DNA of 64,000 nucleotides from Spongiivirga citrea (GTDB lineage: Bacteria; Bacteroidota; Bacteroidia; Flavobacteriales; Flavobacteriaceae), in assembly GCF_010671565.1 (NCBI RefSeq), contig NZ_JAABOQ010000003.1, positions 372,001 to 436,000 on the forward strand, written 5' to 3'. Numbering within the stretch: the first letter of the stretch is position 1; every line of letters begins with the position of its first letter. Of this stretch, positions 1 through 9,321 are shown piece by piece. Both the position numbers and the translations under genes were made by a program. The notes beneath the pieces were generated by a model, which was not told the origin of the DNA, searched no databases, and saw only the letters and a list, made by a program, of their open reading frames with translations.

Positions 1-1
1 T

Positions 2-667
2 AAAAACTTTAACGCATCAAAAACCTATTCAACGCTACTAGTTAGTTTTTTGATGGAAAGACAAGCTTGGAACGATGGTCAATTAATATATGAATTTGGA
101 AATGCCGATGCTGCATTACCCCAAACTAAAGATGATAAAAGTAAAAAGCCCTCATATCTATTCGAATTTAATGCTCGGGACACTAAAAATTTAAACATTC
201 TTACCAAATCTGGTCTATTGTGGAATACGAAGCAAGCAAGTGCTATTGAAAAAGGGAATATTATTCACAATATATTATCGTTCGTAACCTATTCAGAAGA
301 TGTGGAAGCTGCAGTGCAAAAAGCCATCGATCAAGGTATGATTACGACGGATGAAAAACAGGAAGTGCTCCAATCTTTAATTAGTATTACCGAGCACGAA
401 GAACTTAGTAATTACTATAATAAAACCTATACCATATATAATGAACGTGATATTATTAGTGAAACTGGAATGCTGCTAAGACCAGATCGCGTATGTATTG
501 ATGCTAATAACCATGCCATTTTAATCGACTATAAAACTGGTGCAATACATAAAGAACATAAGCAACAGCTCGTTGGCTATGAAGATATTTTAAAAGAGAT
601 GGGCTTTACAGTAACTACAAAACTGTTAGTCTATATTAATGACACGATTAATATTGTTGCTGCTTGA
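2..667 (+). CDS. AddA/RecB-type helicase-nuclease, C-terminal part (partial at left edge)
   Basis: The reading frame is open to the left edge, so only the C-terminal ~221 residues of a larger protein are visible. They carry the motifs of a PD-(D/E)XK nuclease of the RecB/AddA type: a helix with IIHN, then RPDRV, then IDYKTG (the catalytic D...E/D-x-K core), followed by a QLVGYE helix. In the family this nuclease ends a UvrD-like helicase that processes double-strand DNA ends for recombination. An AddB-type partner is encoded 2.8 kb downstream on the same strand, which supports the assignment. The helicase part lies outside the window, so its motifs cannot be checked. An internal TTG/ATG near base 50 is not the real start, because homologous nuclease domains are always fused to more upstream sequence. 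Confidence 0.85.
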   Translation, partial: KNFNASKTYSTLLVSFLMERQAWNDGQLIYEFGNADAALPQTKDDKSKKPSYLFEFNARDTKNLNILTKSGLLWNTKQASAIEKGNIIHNILSFVTYSEDVEAAVQKAIDQGMITTDEKQEVLQSLISITEHEELSNYYNKTYTIYNERDIISETGMLLRPDRVCIDANNHAILIDYKTGAIHKEHKQQLVGYEDILKEMGFTVTTKLLVYINDTINIVAA

Positions 668-718
668 TTATTTCCACTAAAAATCAGCTAATTTTACAGT
701 ATTAAACACACACCAATC

Positions 719-1912
719 ATGTACGGAAAAATACAAGAACACCTGCAAGCTGAAATTCAGGATATAAAGGAACAAGGTCTTTTTAAAAAAGAACGGATCA
801 TAACCTCTAAACAAGATGCGGTTATTAAAATTAGTACCGGAGAAGAAGTCATTAACTTTTGTGCTAATAATTATTTGGGCTTGTCATCACATCCTGATGT
901 AATTCAAGCGGCAAAAGATACCTTAGATTCTCATGGTTTCGGAATGTCGTCGGTACGTTTTATTTGCGGAACTCAGGATATTCATAAAGAGCTGGAAGAA
1001 AAAATAGCTGAATTCTACCATACCGAAGACACCATTTTATATGCCGCTGCTTTTGATGCGAACGGCGGTGTTTTCGAACCACTTTTGAGTAAGGAAGATG
1101 CTATTATATCCGATTCATTGAATCATGCATCTATTATAGACGGTGTTCGTTTATGTAAAGCTGCTCGTTATCGCTATCAAAATAATGATATGACTGATCT
1201 TGAAGCCCAACTTCAAAAAGCTAATGAAGACGGTGCCCGTTTTAAGATCATTGTAACCGATGGTGTATTTTCTATGGATGGTCTTGTAGCCCCTTTAGAT
1301 AAAATATGCGATCTGGCCGATAAATATGACGCAATGGTAATGATTGACGAATGTCATGCAGCTGGCTTTATAGGTAGTACTGGTCGTGGCACTCTAGAAG
1401 ATAAAAAAGTAATTGGGCGTATTGACATTATAACAGGAACCTTGGGCAAAGCGCTTGGTGGTGCAATGGGCGGTTATACAACTGGTAAAAAAGAGATTAT
1501 TGAGATCTTAAGACAACGTTCAAGACCCTATTTATTTTCCAATTCTCTAGCACCCGCTATTGTAGGTGCATCCATTAAGGTATTCGATATGTTAAGCAAT
1601 GACACAAGGTTACGGGATAAGCTTAGTGACAATACCGCTTATTTTAAGAAAGGAATGATTGATGCAGGCTTTGACATCATAGACGGAGATTCGGCAATAG
1701 TGCCCGTAATGCTATATGATGCCAAGCTGTCTCAAGTAATGGCCGATAAATTATTAGAAGAGGGTATTTATGTTATTGGCTTCTTTTTCCCTGTCGTACC
1801 AAAAGGAAAAGCACGAATACGCGTGCAATTATCAGCAGCACATACTAAGGAACACATTGATAAAGCTGTTAACGCTTTTACGAAAGTAGGAAAGGAATTA
1901 GGAGTACTCTAA
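719..1912 (+). CDS. kbl: Glycine C-acetyltransferase (2-amino-3-ketobutyrate CoA ligase)
   Basis: A 397-residue PLP enzyme of the alpha-oxoamine synthase family, full length for Kbl. It cleaves 2-amino-3-ketobutyrate with CoA to glycine and acetyl-CoA, the second step of threonine degradation, in the cytoplasm. Visible motifs: [10 protein letters not shown] near residue 50, NHAS with His136, MIDECHAAG with Asp210 and His213, and GTLGKALGG with the PLP lysine at position 244. Residue numbering matches the E. coli enzyme, where the lysine is also 244. The partner threonine dehydrogenase (tdh) is not in the window. The gene starts 51 nt after the AddA-like gene and could be co-transcribed with it. 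BioF and serine palmitoyltransferase are relatives, but the close match around the cofactor site favours Kbl. Confidence 0.95.
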   Translation: MYGKIQEHLQAEIQDIKEQGLFKKERIITSKQDAVIKISTGEEVINFCANNYLGLSSHPDVIQAAKDTLDSHGFGMSSVRFICGTQDIHKELEEKIAEFYHTEDTILYAAAFDANGGVFEPLLSKEDAIISDSLNHASIIDGVRLCKAARYRYQNNDMTDLEAQLQKANEDGARFKIIVTDGVFSMDGLVAPLDKICDLADKYDAMVMIDECHAAGFIGSTGRGTLEDKKVIGRIDIITGTLGKALGGAMGGYTTGKKEIIEILRQRSRPYLFSNSLAPAIVGASIKVFDMLSNDTRLRDKLSDNTAYFKKGMIDAGFDIIDGDSAIVPVMLYDAKLSQVMADKLLEEGIYVIGFFFPVVPKGKARIRVQLSAAHTKEHIDKAVNAFTKVGKELGVL

Positions 1913-1970
1913 ATCGTTCGGCACTAGCCGTTATTTCTTATATTCTATTAAATTTTTAATATATTTACCT

Positions 1971-2000
1971 TTGTTAATAAACTTTAACAACTTACATTTG
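1971..2000 (+). promoter_or_regulatory. Bacteroidota-type promoter of the OmpA gene
   Basis: TTG at 1971-1973, a 19-nt spacer, then TACATTTG at 1993-2000. This is an exact match to the Bacteroidota sigma-ABfr consensus (TTG, about 19 nt, TAnnTTTG). Transcription would start near 2006, leaving a leader of about 30 nt before the ATG at 2036. A second -7-like octamer, TACCTTTG at 1966-1973, overlaps the upstream TTG but has no -33 partner. Confidence 0.75.
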
Positions 2001-2035
2001 TCTCTAATTAAAACTTTAAATTAAACAAATTGAAC

Positions 2036-3388
2036 ATGAAACATCTTAGCAGATTACTAATTGCTGTAATGCTTTTTGCAGGCATCAGCAATGTGAGCGC
2101 ACAAGACAAAAACAACCCGTGGCAATTTAGCTTTGGTGTGAACGCCATTGACCTCTACCCAACCAATTCTGACAAAGCATTTGCAGGACCATGGTTTGAT
2201 GAGTACTTCAATGTATCTGATCACTGGAACATTTTACCATCTATTTCTACCATCGCTGTATCTAAATACGTAGGTGACGGTTTCTCTTTAGGAGCTAGAG
2301 GATCTTTAAACAGAATCGAAAACGCTGGAGACGTACGCGTTGACGATCTTTCTCACTACGCAATTGATGGTACTATTAAGTACAATCTTACGGAAGGTAA
2401 AAAATTCGATCCTTTTGTAGAAATTGGTGGTGGTTATACTTGGGTTGATGATATCGGTGCAGGTACAATTAACGGTGGACTTGGTTTTAACTACTGGTTT
2501 ACTGAAAACTTAGGTTTAAATGTTCAATCTAGCTATAAGCACGTATTCGAAGATTACGGATTCGAGCACTTCCAACACGTATTAGGTCTTGCTATTCGTT
2601 TTGGTGGATCTGACACTGACGGTGACGGTATCTACGACAAAGACGATGCTTGTCCAGAAGTTGCTGGTCTTGAAGCTTTCAACGGATGTCCTGATACTGA
2701 CGGTGACGGCATCGAAGATAGTAAAGACGATTGTCCTGATGTAGCAGGTATCGCAGCTCTTAACGGTTGCCCTGATACTGATGGTGACGGTATCGCTGAT
2801 AAAGATGATGCTTGTCCTAATGATGCAGGTCCTAAAGAATTAAACGGATGTCCTGATGCTGACGGTGACGGAGTTGCTGATAAAGACGATTCTTGTCCTA
2901 ACGAAGCTGGTCCATCTGAAAATAAAGGTTGTCCTTGGGCTGATAAAGACGGTGATAGCGTTCTTGACAAAGACGATCAGTGTCCAGATGTTGCAGGTAC
3001 TGTAGCAAATAACGGTTGTCCTGAAGTAACTGAAGAAGTTCAGAAGCAATTGAACGATTACGCTAAAACTATCTTATTTGATACTGGTAAATCTTCAATC
3101 AAATCGCAGTCTGAAACTGTATTAGGTGATATCATCAAGATTCTTAATGAGTATCCTAATGCTAAGTTTACAATCGAAGGTCATACTGACAGCGTAGGTA
3201 GAGCTTCTACTAACCAACGTCTTTCTGACGAAAGAGCTAACTCTGTAATGAACTACTTGATCACTAACGGAATTGCTTCTAATCGTCTGTCTGCACAAGG
3301 ATTCGGTGAAGACAAGCCAATCGCTTCTAACAAAACTAGAGCGGGACGTGCTAACAACCGTCGTGTAGAAATTAACTTAGTGAAGTAA
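2036..3388 (+). CDS. OmpA-family outer-membrane porin with thrombospondin type-3 repeats
   Basis: About 450 residues. An N-terminal signal peptide ends near SNVSAQ. A beta-barrel-like region of about 170 residues follows. Then come five tandem calcium-binding TSP type-3 repeats of the form DTDGDGI-x-D-x-DDxCP...NGCP, and a C-terminal OmpA peptidoglycan-binding domain with [22 protein letters not shown] and NRRVEI. The protein anchors the outer membrane to peptidoglycan, and the acidic repeats probably bind Ca2+ and act as a stiff linker. Start: ATG at 2036 is preferred over an in-frame TTG two codons upstream, because it fits the promoter and the signal peptide. A consensus promoter and a strong terminator make it a single-gene, probably highly expressed unit. 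This barrel-TSP3-OmpA layout is typical of flavobacteria. Confidence 0.93.
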   Translation: MKHLSRLLIAVMLFAGISNVSAQDKNNPWQFSFGVNAIDLYPTNSDKAFAGPWFDEYFNVSDHWNILPSISTIAVSKYVGDGFSLGARGSLNRIENAGDVRVDDLSHYAIDGTIKYNLTEGKKFDPFVEIGGGYTWVDDIGAGTINGGLGFNYWFTENLGLNVQSSYKHVFEDYGFEHFQHVLGLAIRFGGSDTDGDGIYDKDDACPEVAGLEAFNGCPDTDGDGIEDSKDDCPDVAGIAALNGCPDTDGDGIADKDDACPNDAGPKELNGCPDADGDGVADKDDSCPNEAGPSENKGCPWADKDGDSVLDKDDQCPDVAGTVANNGCPEVTEEVQKQLNDYAKTILFDTGKSSIKSQSETVLGDIIKILNEYPNAKFTIEGHTDSVGRASTNQRLSDERANSVMNYLITNGIASNRLSAQGFGEDKPIASNKTRAGRANNRRVEINLVK

Positions 3389-3410
3389 TTTTCACCACAC
3401 ATAATTTTAA

Positions 3411-3440
3411 AAAGTCCTGAAGGTTTCTTCAGGACTTTTT
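3411..3440 (+). terminator. Rho-independent terminator after the OmpA gene
   Basis: A perfect 11-bp stem (3411-3421 with 3428-3438), a 6-nt loop, and a T tract directly after the stem, 22 nt downstream of the stop codon. Confidence 0.9.
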
Positions 3441-3486
3441 CATTTCTTATCCCTACTTTTAACATGAATCTCTGCCTTGTTAGTTC

Positions 3487-6267
3487 ATGTTTCAAGATAC
3501 TTTTATTAAAACGCTTATCGCTGACGTACTTTCTAAACATCAAACGATTGATAAGCTGGTATTTATACTCCCAAGTAAACGGGCTGGGGTATTTTTGCTG
3601 CATGAACTCAAAAAGCAAATAGCGAAGACCACCTTCGCCCCCAAGATTATTAGTATTGAAGAATTTATATGTGAATTATCAGGTCTTCAGTCTGCGGATA
3701 ATGCACAATTGCTATTTGAATTTTATCGCGTTTATTCCGATCTAACACCGCCCGGAAGTCAAGACTCTTTTGAGGCCTTCTCGACCTGGGCGCAAATACT
3801 TTTACAAGATTTTAATGAGATAGATCGCTATCTAGTTCCGCCTTATGAAATACTGAACTATTTAAGTGAAATAAAAGACTTGGAGCATTGGTCCTTGAAA
3901 CCTGAAAAGTCAGAGATGGTAAAAAATTATCTCATTTTTTGGAGTAGATTATACACCTATTATGACAACTACGCCAAAAGCCTACTTGAGCAAAAAAAAG
4001 CGTATCAGGGATTAATTTATAGAGAAGCTGCTAATCAAGTTTCGGGCTACGCAAAGATGACCAAGCATCATCATATTTTTGCTGGTTTCAATGCCTTAAA
4101 TAATGCTGAGCAAACTATTTTCCAAGAGCTTTTAACTGAAAACAAAGCAAGTGTCTATTGGGATACCGATAGTACTTTTATGAATGACGATATCCATGCA
4201 GCCTCCATATTTCTGCGCAATTATAAAAAGTCGTGGCACTATTATCAATCCAATTCCTTCAACTGGGAGTTTGACACTTTTGCCGGCACTAAGAATATTC
4301 AAATAAAAGGCATCCCAAAAAACATTGGTCAGGCTAAATATGTGGGCCATCTTTTAAGCAAGCTTGTTGATAACGATGCATCACTTCAAAAAACCGCAGT
4401 TATTTTAGGTGATGAGCAATTATTAATTCCCATTTTAAATGCCGTTCCCGCTACTATTCAAAATATGAATATTACCATGGGATTCCCATTACACGCTGCG
4501 CCTATTGCGACCATATTCGAATTATTATTCAACCTTCATAGTAAAGAGCAAGAACAGCTGTATTATCAGGATATCATCCATATTGTTTCGCATCCGAACA
4601 TTCGGCAGTTGCTTTCTTTAAATGAGTCAGATCAGTCCCAACGTATCATTGACCATTTACAGAAAAACAACATCATTTTTAGTTCGCTTACGCAATTGAC
4701 AGACTTGGTCACTTCTGAGACTAAATTGACCATTCAATTGTTATTTGATGGTTGGAAGAATAGTCCAAAAAATGCCATTCATCAATTGCAACAACTTATT
4801 CTTCTATTAAAAAGACAGACTCAAGAAAGTCCGCATACCGATAATTTGTTGCTAGAATATCTCTATCGATTTCATCAATTATTCAATCAGTTACAGCAAC
4901 TAAATGAAACCTATCAATATTTAAAATCCACTAAGGGGCTTCATAAAATATATAAGGAGTTACTTAGTATCGAAACCTTAGATTTTCAGGGCGAACCATT
5001 GGAGGGATTACAACTTATGGGAGTTCTAGAATCTCGTGTTTTGGACTTTGAAACTGTTATTATCACCAATGTTAATGAGGGCGTATTTCCTTCAGGTAAA
5101 ACACAAAACTCCTTTCTTCCTTTTGAGTTGAAATTGCAATATAAATTACCCACCTATCAGGAAAAAGATGCTATTTACACCTATCACTTTTACAAGCAAT
5201 TGCAACGTGCAAAAAATATCTATTTGCTTTACAACACGGAGGCTGATGCTTTAAATGCAGGTGAAAAAAGTCGATTTATTAATCAGCTAGAAATTGAAAG
5301 GCAGCCTGAACATACAATCACGCATGAGTTGATAAATGCAAATGTTCCTAAGATCGATAATGCCCTACAAAGCATTGATAAAAATAAAGATGTTCTCAAC
5401 CGTTTAAAAGAAATCGCTGCTAAAGGATTTTCTCCTTCTGCTTTGACAAGCTACATCCGGAATCCGATTGATTTCTTCAACAAGAAAATACTTAGAATTC
5501 AAACCTATGATGAAGTTGAAGAAACAGTTGCCGCCAATACTTTGGGAACGATAGTTCATGAAACCTTAAAAGAATTTTATCTCCCATTAATTAATGTGAT
5601 TTTAACCGAGACCCACATTACAACAATGCAGCAACAAATAGATAAAACAGTTACCCGATATTTCAAAAAGGAATATCAAAGCGATACGATTAATGAAGGA
5701 ATGAACCTTATTATATTCAATATCGCTAAACGCTATGTCGAGAATTTTTTACGAAGTGAATTAGAAGAAGTCAAAAACGGCAGTACTATTAAAATACTAC
5801 ATATTGAAGAAGATTTTAGTGCTCCCGTGACCATTGAAGGCTTTGATTTTCCAATCAATGTACATGGCCAAGTAGATCGGGTAGACGAGTATAATGGAAC
5901 GATGCGTATCATCGACTATAAAACCGGAAAAGTACTTCCGGGAAAAGTAAGACTGTATGATTGGGATTTAATCAATACGGATTATGACAAGTACAGCAAA
6001 AGTTTTCAGGTGCTATGCTATGCCTATATGCTGCATTATAAAAAGCCATTTACTGGTAAGGCAGAAGCTGGAATTATCTCATTTAAAAACCAAAAAGATG
6101 GTTTTTTAAAGTTCGGAGTAAAACCCACGCCTCGTTCCACGAAAGCAGATACAGAAATCACTCCAGAGGTGCTCTCTGAATTTTCAATTCAATTAAAAGC
6201 TTTGATTAAAGAGCTATTCGATCTATCGAAACCATTTGTAGAAAAACGCATTGAGTATGATTATTAA
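3487..6267 (+). CDS. AddB-type PD-(D/E)XK nuclease / inactivated helicase-like protein
   Basis: A 926-residue protein resembling the AddB subunit of the AddAB double-strand-break processing enzyme. The N-terminus has the Bacteroidota variant of the first helicase motif (ILPSKRAG), which is not a canonical Walker A, and the middle region keeps helicase-like segments such as NVNEGVFPSG. The C-terminal third is the nuclease: SPSALTSYIRNP, LGTIVHETLKEFY, GQVDRVDEYNG and IIDYKTGKV supply the His, Asp and Asp-x-Lys catalytic set. I see no C-terminal cysteine cluster of the kind that holds the Fe-S site in Bacillus AddB. The AddA-like partner is at the left edge of the window, separated by kbl and the OmpA gene. 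Starts at ATG 3487; overlaps the next gene by 11 nt, so they are probably co-transcribed. Confidence 0.87.
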   Translation: MFQDTFIKTLIADVLSKHQTIDKLVFILPSKRAGVFLLHELKKQIAKTTFAPKIISIEEFICELSGLQSADNAQLLFEFYRVYSDLTPPGSQDSFEAFSTWAQILLQDFNEIDRYLVPPYEILNYLSEIKDLEHWSLKPEKSEMVKNYLIFWSRLYTYYDNYAKSLLEQKKAYQGLIYREAANQVSGYAKMTKHHHIFAGFNALNNAEQTIFQELLTENKASVYWDTDSTFMNDDIHAASIFLRNYKKSWHYYQSNSFNWEFDTFAGTKNIQIKGIPKNIGQAKYVGHLLSKLVDNDASLQKTAVILGDEQLLIPILNAVPATIQNMNITMGFPLHAAPIATIFELLFNLHSKEQEQLYYQDIIHIVSHPNIRQLLSLNESDQSQRIIDHLQKNNIIFSSLTQLTDLVTSETKLTIQLLFDGWKNSPKNAIHQLQQLILLLKRQTQESPHTDNLLLEYLYRFHQLFNQLQQLNETYQYLKSTKGLHKIYKELLSIETLDFQGEPLEGLQLMGVLESRVLDFETVIITNVNEGVFPSGKTQNSFLPFELKLQYKLPTYQEKDAIYTYHFYKQLQRAKNIYLLYNTEADALNAGEKSRFINQLEIERQPEHTITHELINANVPKIDNALQSIDKNKDVLNRLKEIAAKGFSPSALTSYIRNPIDFFNKKILRIQTYDEVEETVAANTLGTIVHETLKEFYLPLINVILTETHITTMQQQIDKTVTRYFKKEYQSDTINEGMNLIIFNIAKRYVENFLRSELEEVKNGSTIKILHIEEDFSAPVTIEGFDFPINVHGQVDRVDEYNGTMRIIDYKTGKVLPGKVRLYDWDLINTDYDKYSKSFQVLCYAYMLHYKKPFTGKAEAGIISFKNQKDGFLKFGVKPTPRSTKADTEITPEVLSEFSIQLKALIKELFDLSKPFVEKRIEYDY

Positions 6268-7096
6268 GAAGAATATTGTTATCGAAAGAGCTGACGAAAA
6301 ACCAATGCTTGCCGATTTCTTTTATCAGGAAAATAGCCAGCCAAAACCCATTGTCATTTTTTGCCATGGTTATAAAGGTTTTAAAGATTGGGGTTGTTGG
6401 GATTTGGTCGCGAAGGCATTTGCTGAAAATGGTTTTTTCTTTCTGAAATTTAATTTTTCGCACAATGGGGGGACCATAGAACAGCCCATCGATTTTCCCG
6501 ATCTGGAAGCATTCGCAAATAACAATTACAGCCAAGAACTAAAAGATCTAGGCGACGTCATTGATTTGATTGTTGATTATACAGAAATACAAAATGAGAT
6601 TGATACAAATGCCATTTCACTCATAGGGCATTCTCGAGGTGGAGGAATTGTAACCTTAAAAGCAGCACAAGATCGTCGTGTTACCAAAGTCATTACTTGG
6701 GCCGGGGTTAGCGATTATAAAAAACGTTTCCCGCAAGGTGAAGCTTTTGAAAAATGGGAAAAAGATGGTGTTTATTATGTATTGAATGGCAGAACAAAAC
6801 AAGAGATGCCACACTACTTTCAATACTTCGAAGATTTTATTGAAAACGAAGAAAAACTCACTATAAAAACAGCATCACAGCAATTAAAAATCCCTCAGCT
6901 CATTATTCATGGTACAGCCGACGAATCGGTCTCTACCAACGACGCAGCTGATTTGCATTGGTGGTATCCATTAAGTCAAATCAAGTGGATTGAAGGCGCG
7001 AATCACGTTTTTGGAGGTAAGCACCCTTGGGAAAGTGATGAATTACCAGAACATTTGCAGGAAGTGATCAGTGAGAGTGTTCGATTTTTGGGGTGA
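6257..7096 (+). CDS. Alpha/beta hydrolase family protein (dienelactone hydrolase / S9-like)
   Basis: About 279 residues with a complete alpha/beta-hydrolase triad pattern. The oxyanion region is IFCHGYKGFKDW, the nucleophile elbow is IGHSRGG with Ser126, the acid is in HGTADESV, and the histidine is in ANHVFGG near the C-terminus. There is no signal peptide, so it is cytoplasmic. The substrate cannot be read from the sequence; the family includes esterases, acyl-peptidases and dienelactone hydrolases. The start is taken as ATG 6257, two codons inside a possible TTG start. It overlaps the end of the AddB-like gene by 11 nt, suggesting translational coupling, although no functional link is obvious. 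Confidence 0.85.
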   Translation: MIIKKNIVIERADEKPMLADFFYQENSQPKPIVIFCHGYKGFKDWGCWDLVAKAFAENGFFFLKFNFSHNGGTIEQPIDFPDLEAFANNNYSQELKDLGDVIDLIVDYTEIQNEIDTNAISLIGHSRGGGIVTLKAAQDRRVTKVITWAGVSDYKKRFPQGEAFEKWEKDGVYYVLNGRTKQEMPHYFQYFEDFIENEEKLTIKTASQQLKIPQLIIHGTADESVSTNDAADLHWWYPLSQIKWIEGANHVFGGKHPWESDELPEHLQEVISESVRFLG

Positions 7097-7156
7097 TTAA
7101 ATGATTATGTAATATCTTGTTTTCTGGAGATTATGAGTTATTAAAACAAAATAAAA

Positions 7157-7894
7157 ATGGCATTTTCAGAAAAAACCAAATTAGAAGCCAAAAAAAGATC
7201 TGCTTTTAGATGCTGTATCTGTCATAAATTATTTGTGGAAATTCATCATATTACCCCTCAAGCTAAGGGAGGTTCGGATGATATTGAAAATGCGGCTCCT
7301 CTTTGCTCTTCTTGTCACGATCTTTTTGGAGGTAATCCAGAAAAAAGAAAGCAAATAAGAGAAATGCGAGATTATTGGTGGTCATTAATGTCCAAAAGGC
7401 AAGAAAAGCTATCAACAAATCCCGATTTTAAAGATTATTGTTTAATAGATGAAGACCCCGATAGAATTAATCAACTACACACCAAGCATTCTGTGATTTA
7501 TCATAATATTTTTAAAGAAGAAAGTTTCGAAAAATCAGCAGATATATTATTTCGGCTTGTTTCGCATTCAATTAAAGATTCTCCAAATAAAAAAAGAGTT
7601 TTATTCCTGGATATTGAAGATCACTTAAATGAAAAAGGAGGATTTGACCATGATATGTTTGAATTACAATGCCATTTCATACCCAATATAATCTTACCCT
7701 TTTTAAGTGAATTTTATACACCTTTGTTATCTGTTAAAAACACTAAACCTCAAAGAAAAGATATTCCTGAAGGACTAAAGATTTTTCAGGATAATCCTGA
7801 GAGCGTATCTGAAATAATTAAATCTGATGATGAATATCAAATTTATTTAGCAGCTAATAATAGATGGGTTAGTAGTAAAAAAAGCACCTCATAG
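7157..7894 (+). CDS. HNH endonuclease-domain protein
   Basis: 245 residues. The N-terminal 60 residues form a clear HNH/zinc module: Cys19-x2-Cys22, the catalytic pair His30-His31 in IHHI, GGSDDIENA with the central Asn45, and LCSSCH with Cys50 and Cys53. HNH nucleases cut DNA in restriction, homing and repair systems. The remaining ~180 residues are acidic and match nothing I recognise. No methyltransferase, helicase or defence partner sits beside it. The gene follows the hydrolase after 60 nt but need not share its transcript. It could be a stand-alone defence or repair nuclease; its actual role is unknown. Confidence 0.8.
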   Translation: MAFSEKTKLEAKKRSAFRCCICHKLFVEIHHITPQAKGGSDDIENAAPLCSSCHDLFGGNPEKRKQIREMRDYWWSLMSKRQEKLSTNPDFKDYCLIDEDPDRINQLHTKHSVIYHNIFKEESFEKSADILFRLVSHSIKDSPNKKRVLFLDIEDHLNEKGGFDHDMFELQCHFIPNIILPFLSEFYTPLLSVKNTKPQRKDIPEGLKIFQDNPESVSEIIKSDDEYQIYLAANNRWVSSKKSTS

Positions 7895-8022
7895 CGCTAT
7901 ATAATGAATAGGTCGATTAGTGTTTATCCAAAAGGGCTTATTTATTTCGCTTGTTGCTAATCCTAAAAAATCAGTTATTTTCTGCCCTATTTGTCAGATA
8001 CTAAACATCAAAATCTAGTCCA

Positions 8023-8736
8023 CTACTTCAAATCTGGCCTAGTCGGCCTCACTTCGATCTTACTAGGCAACGTCCTAGGATGCATGGTCAATAAATCGAG
8101 CACTAACTTACCGATATCCTCTGGTTGAATTTTCCAGGCGTCTTTATCATTAGGTGTATGATTATTAAAATAGGTCGCTACCGACCCCGGCATAATGGTC
8201 GATACTTTAATTCCATACGGTCTTAAATCCAACATTGCCGCCTGTGTAAAACCAACCAATCCAAATTTTGAGGCATTGTATCCTGCCCCTTGCGCGAAGA
8301 AATTAGTCCCCGCCAAACTAGCTAACGTGATGTAGTATCCTTCTGATTTTTTTAGCGCCTCTACACTTGCCTTCAACGTATAAAACGCTCCAGTTAAATT
8401 GGTATCCATCATCTGATTCCACGCTTCTTCCGAAAGTGCATCGACCGGGCCGAAATTACCAACACCTGCATTGGCTAGTACAACATCTAACTGCCCCCAT
8501 TTCTCTAATATTTGCTTTACTGCATTATTCTCATCCTGTAAATTAGCCACATCCGAGGCTAAACCCAACACACGATCACTATCACCAAGACTTGAAGCTG
8601 CTTTTTGAGCCGATTCTAAATGACGACCGCTTATTGCCACTTTCATTCCGGCTGCAATTAATGTTTGCGCAACACCATACCCTATTCCTTTAGTACCTCC
8701 CGTTATATAAACTACTTTATCTTGTAATGTGCTCAT
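8023..8736 (-). CDS. Short-chain dehydrogenase/reductase
   Basis: About 237 residues, the usual length for a classical SDR. The NAD(P)-binding glycine motif is TGGTKGIG near residue 15, then NAGVGNFG, and the catalytic Ser-Tyr-Lys set lies in LASLAG and GYNASK. The substrate is unknown; ketone/alcohol or sugar reduction is typical. ATG at 8736 is chosen rather than a TTG four codons upstream, because N-termini of the family begin just before the glycine motif. It is the only minus-strand gene in this part of the window and is divergent from the small gene at 8867, sharing a ~130-nt intergenic region. Confidence 0.88.
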   Translation of the reverse strand: MSTLQDKVVYITGGTKGIGYGVAQTLIAAGMKVAISGRHLESAQKAASSLGDSDRVLGLASDVANLQDENNAVKQILEKWGQLDVVLANAGVGNFGPVDALSEEAWNQMMDTNLTGAFYTLKASVEALKKSEGYYITLASLAGTNFFAQGAGYNASKFGLVGFTQAAMLDLRPYGIKVSTIMPGSVATYFNNHTPNDKDAWKIQPEDIGKLVLDLLTMHPRTLPSKIEVRPTRPDLK

Positions 8737-8866
8737 GATCGTTTTCAAATTTTTGATAAAGGTAAAACCAATCGGGTTTATTTCATTCCATTTTTAAGAA
8801 ACATTTGTATGTTGTAAATTCATTTTGTTTAAACATATTGTATTATCTTTAAACAAAAATTATTCT

Positions 8867-9037
8867 ATGTTTGGTTTGTTTAAAAAGAAAACAGAAAAAG
8901 AGCAGCTTGAAGCTCAATACGCAAAGCTTTTAAAAGAGGCGCATTCCCTTTCTACAGTAGATCGCAAACAAAGCGACCAAAAAACTTGGGAAGCTGATCA
9001 GGTATTAAAACAAATAGAAGCCCTTCCACAGTCTTAA
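8867..9037 (+). CDS. Lacal_2735-family small protein
   Basis: 56 residues starting FGLFKKK-, then a lysine/glutamate-rich amphipathic stretch (EQLEAQYAKLLKEAH) and an SDQKTWEADQVLKQIE tail. This is the pattern of the Lacal_2735 family, short proteins known from Flavobacteriia with no assigned function. It is predicted to be helical and soluble. ATG 8867 is used; an upstream in-frame TTG would add 14 residues unlike the family. The stop is only 2 nt before the TIGR03643 gene, so it probably heads the photolyase/cryptochrome transcript. Confidence 0.8.
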   Translation: MFGLFKKKTEKEQLEAQYAKLLKEAHSLSTVDRKQSDQKTWEADQVLKQIEALPQS

Positions 9038-9039
9038 AC

Positions 9040-9321
9040 ATGCCAGATTTTACCGAAAGAGAACTCGATCGTATTATCGAAATGGCATGGGAAGATCGTA
9101 CTCCTTTTGAGGCCATCGAATATCAATTTGGTCTACCAGAAAAAGAGGTGATTAAACTAATGCGTAAAACACTTAAAGAAAGTAGTTTCAAATTATGGCG
9201 CAAACGGGTGAACAGTGGCGTAAGTCAAAAACACCTTAAAAAACGGAGCTCAGATATCGACCGATTTAAATGCAGTAGACAACGTCAAATTTCTAATAAT
9301 AAGATTAGTAAAAGACGATGA
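9040..9321 (+). CDS. TIGR03643-family protein (photolyase-associated)
   Basis: 93 residues. The first ~65 match the TIGR03643 pattern: an acidic helix with ELDRIIEMAWEDRTPF, FGLPEKEVIKLMR, and a basic SFKLWRKRV segment. This looks like a small helix-turn-helix-like fold, with a strongly basic C-terminal tail rich in Arg and Lys. The family has no known activity but is found next to photolyase/cryptochrome genes, as here. Its stop overlaps the ATG of the next gene in an ATGA arrangement, which indicates translational coupling to the photolyase-domain protein. A nucleic-acid-binding role is plausible from the charge but is inference only. Confidence 0.82.
   Translation: MPDFTERELDRIIEMAWEDRTPFEAIEYQFGLPEKEVIKLMRKTLKESSFKLWRKRVNSGVSQKHLKKRSSDIDRFKCSRQRQISNNKISKRR

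Noticed and set aside
2632-3049. Open reading frames on the minus strand across the TSP3 repeats
   Set aside because: They arise from the periodic, Asp/Gly-rich codons of the calcium repeats on the plus strand; the OmpA frame is complete and has all its domains.
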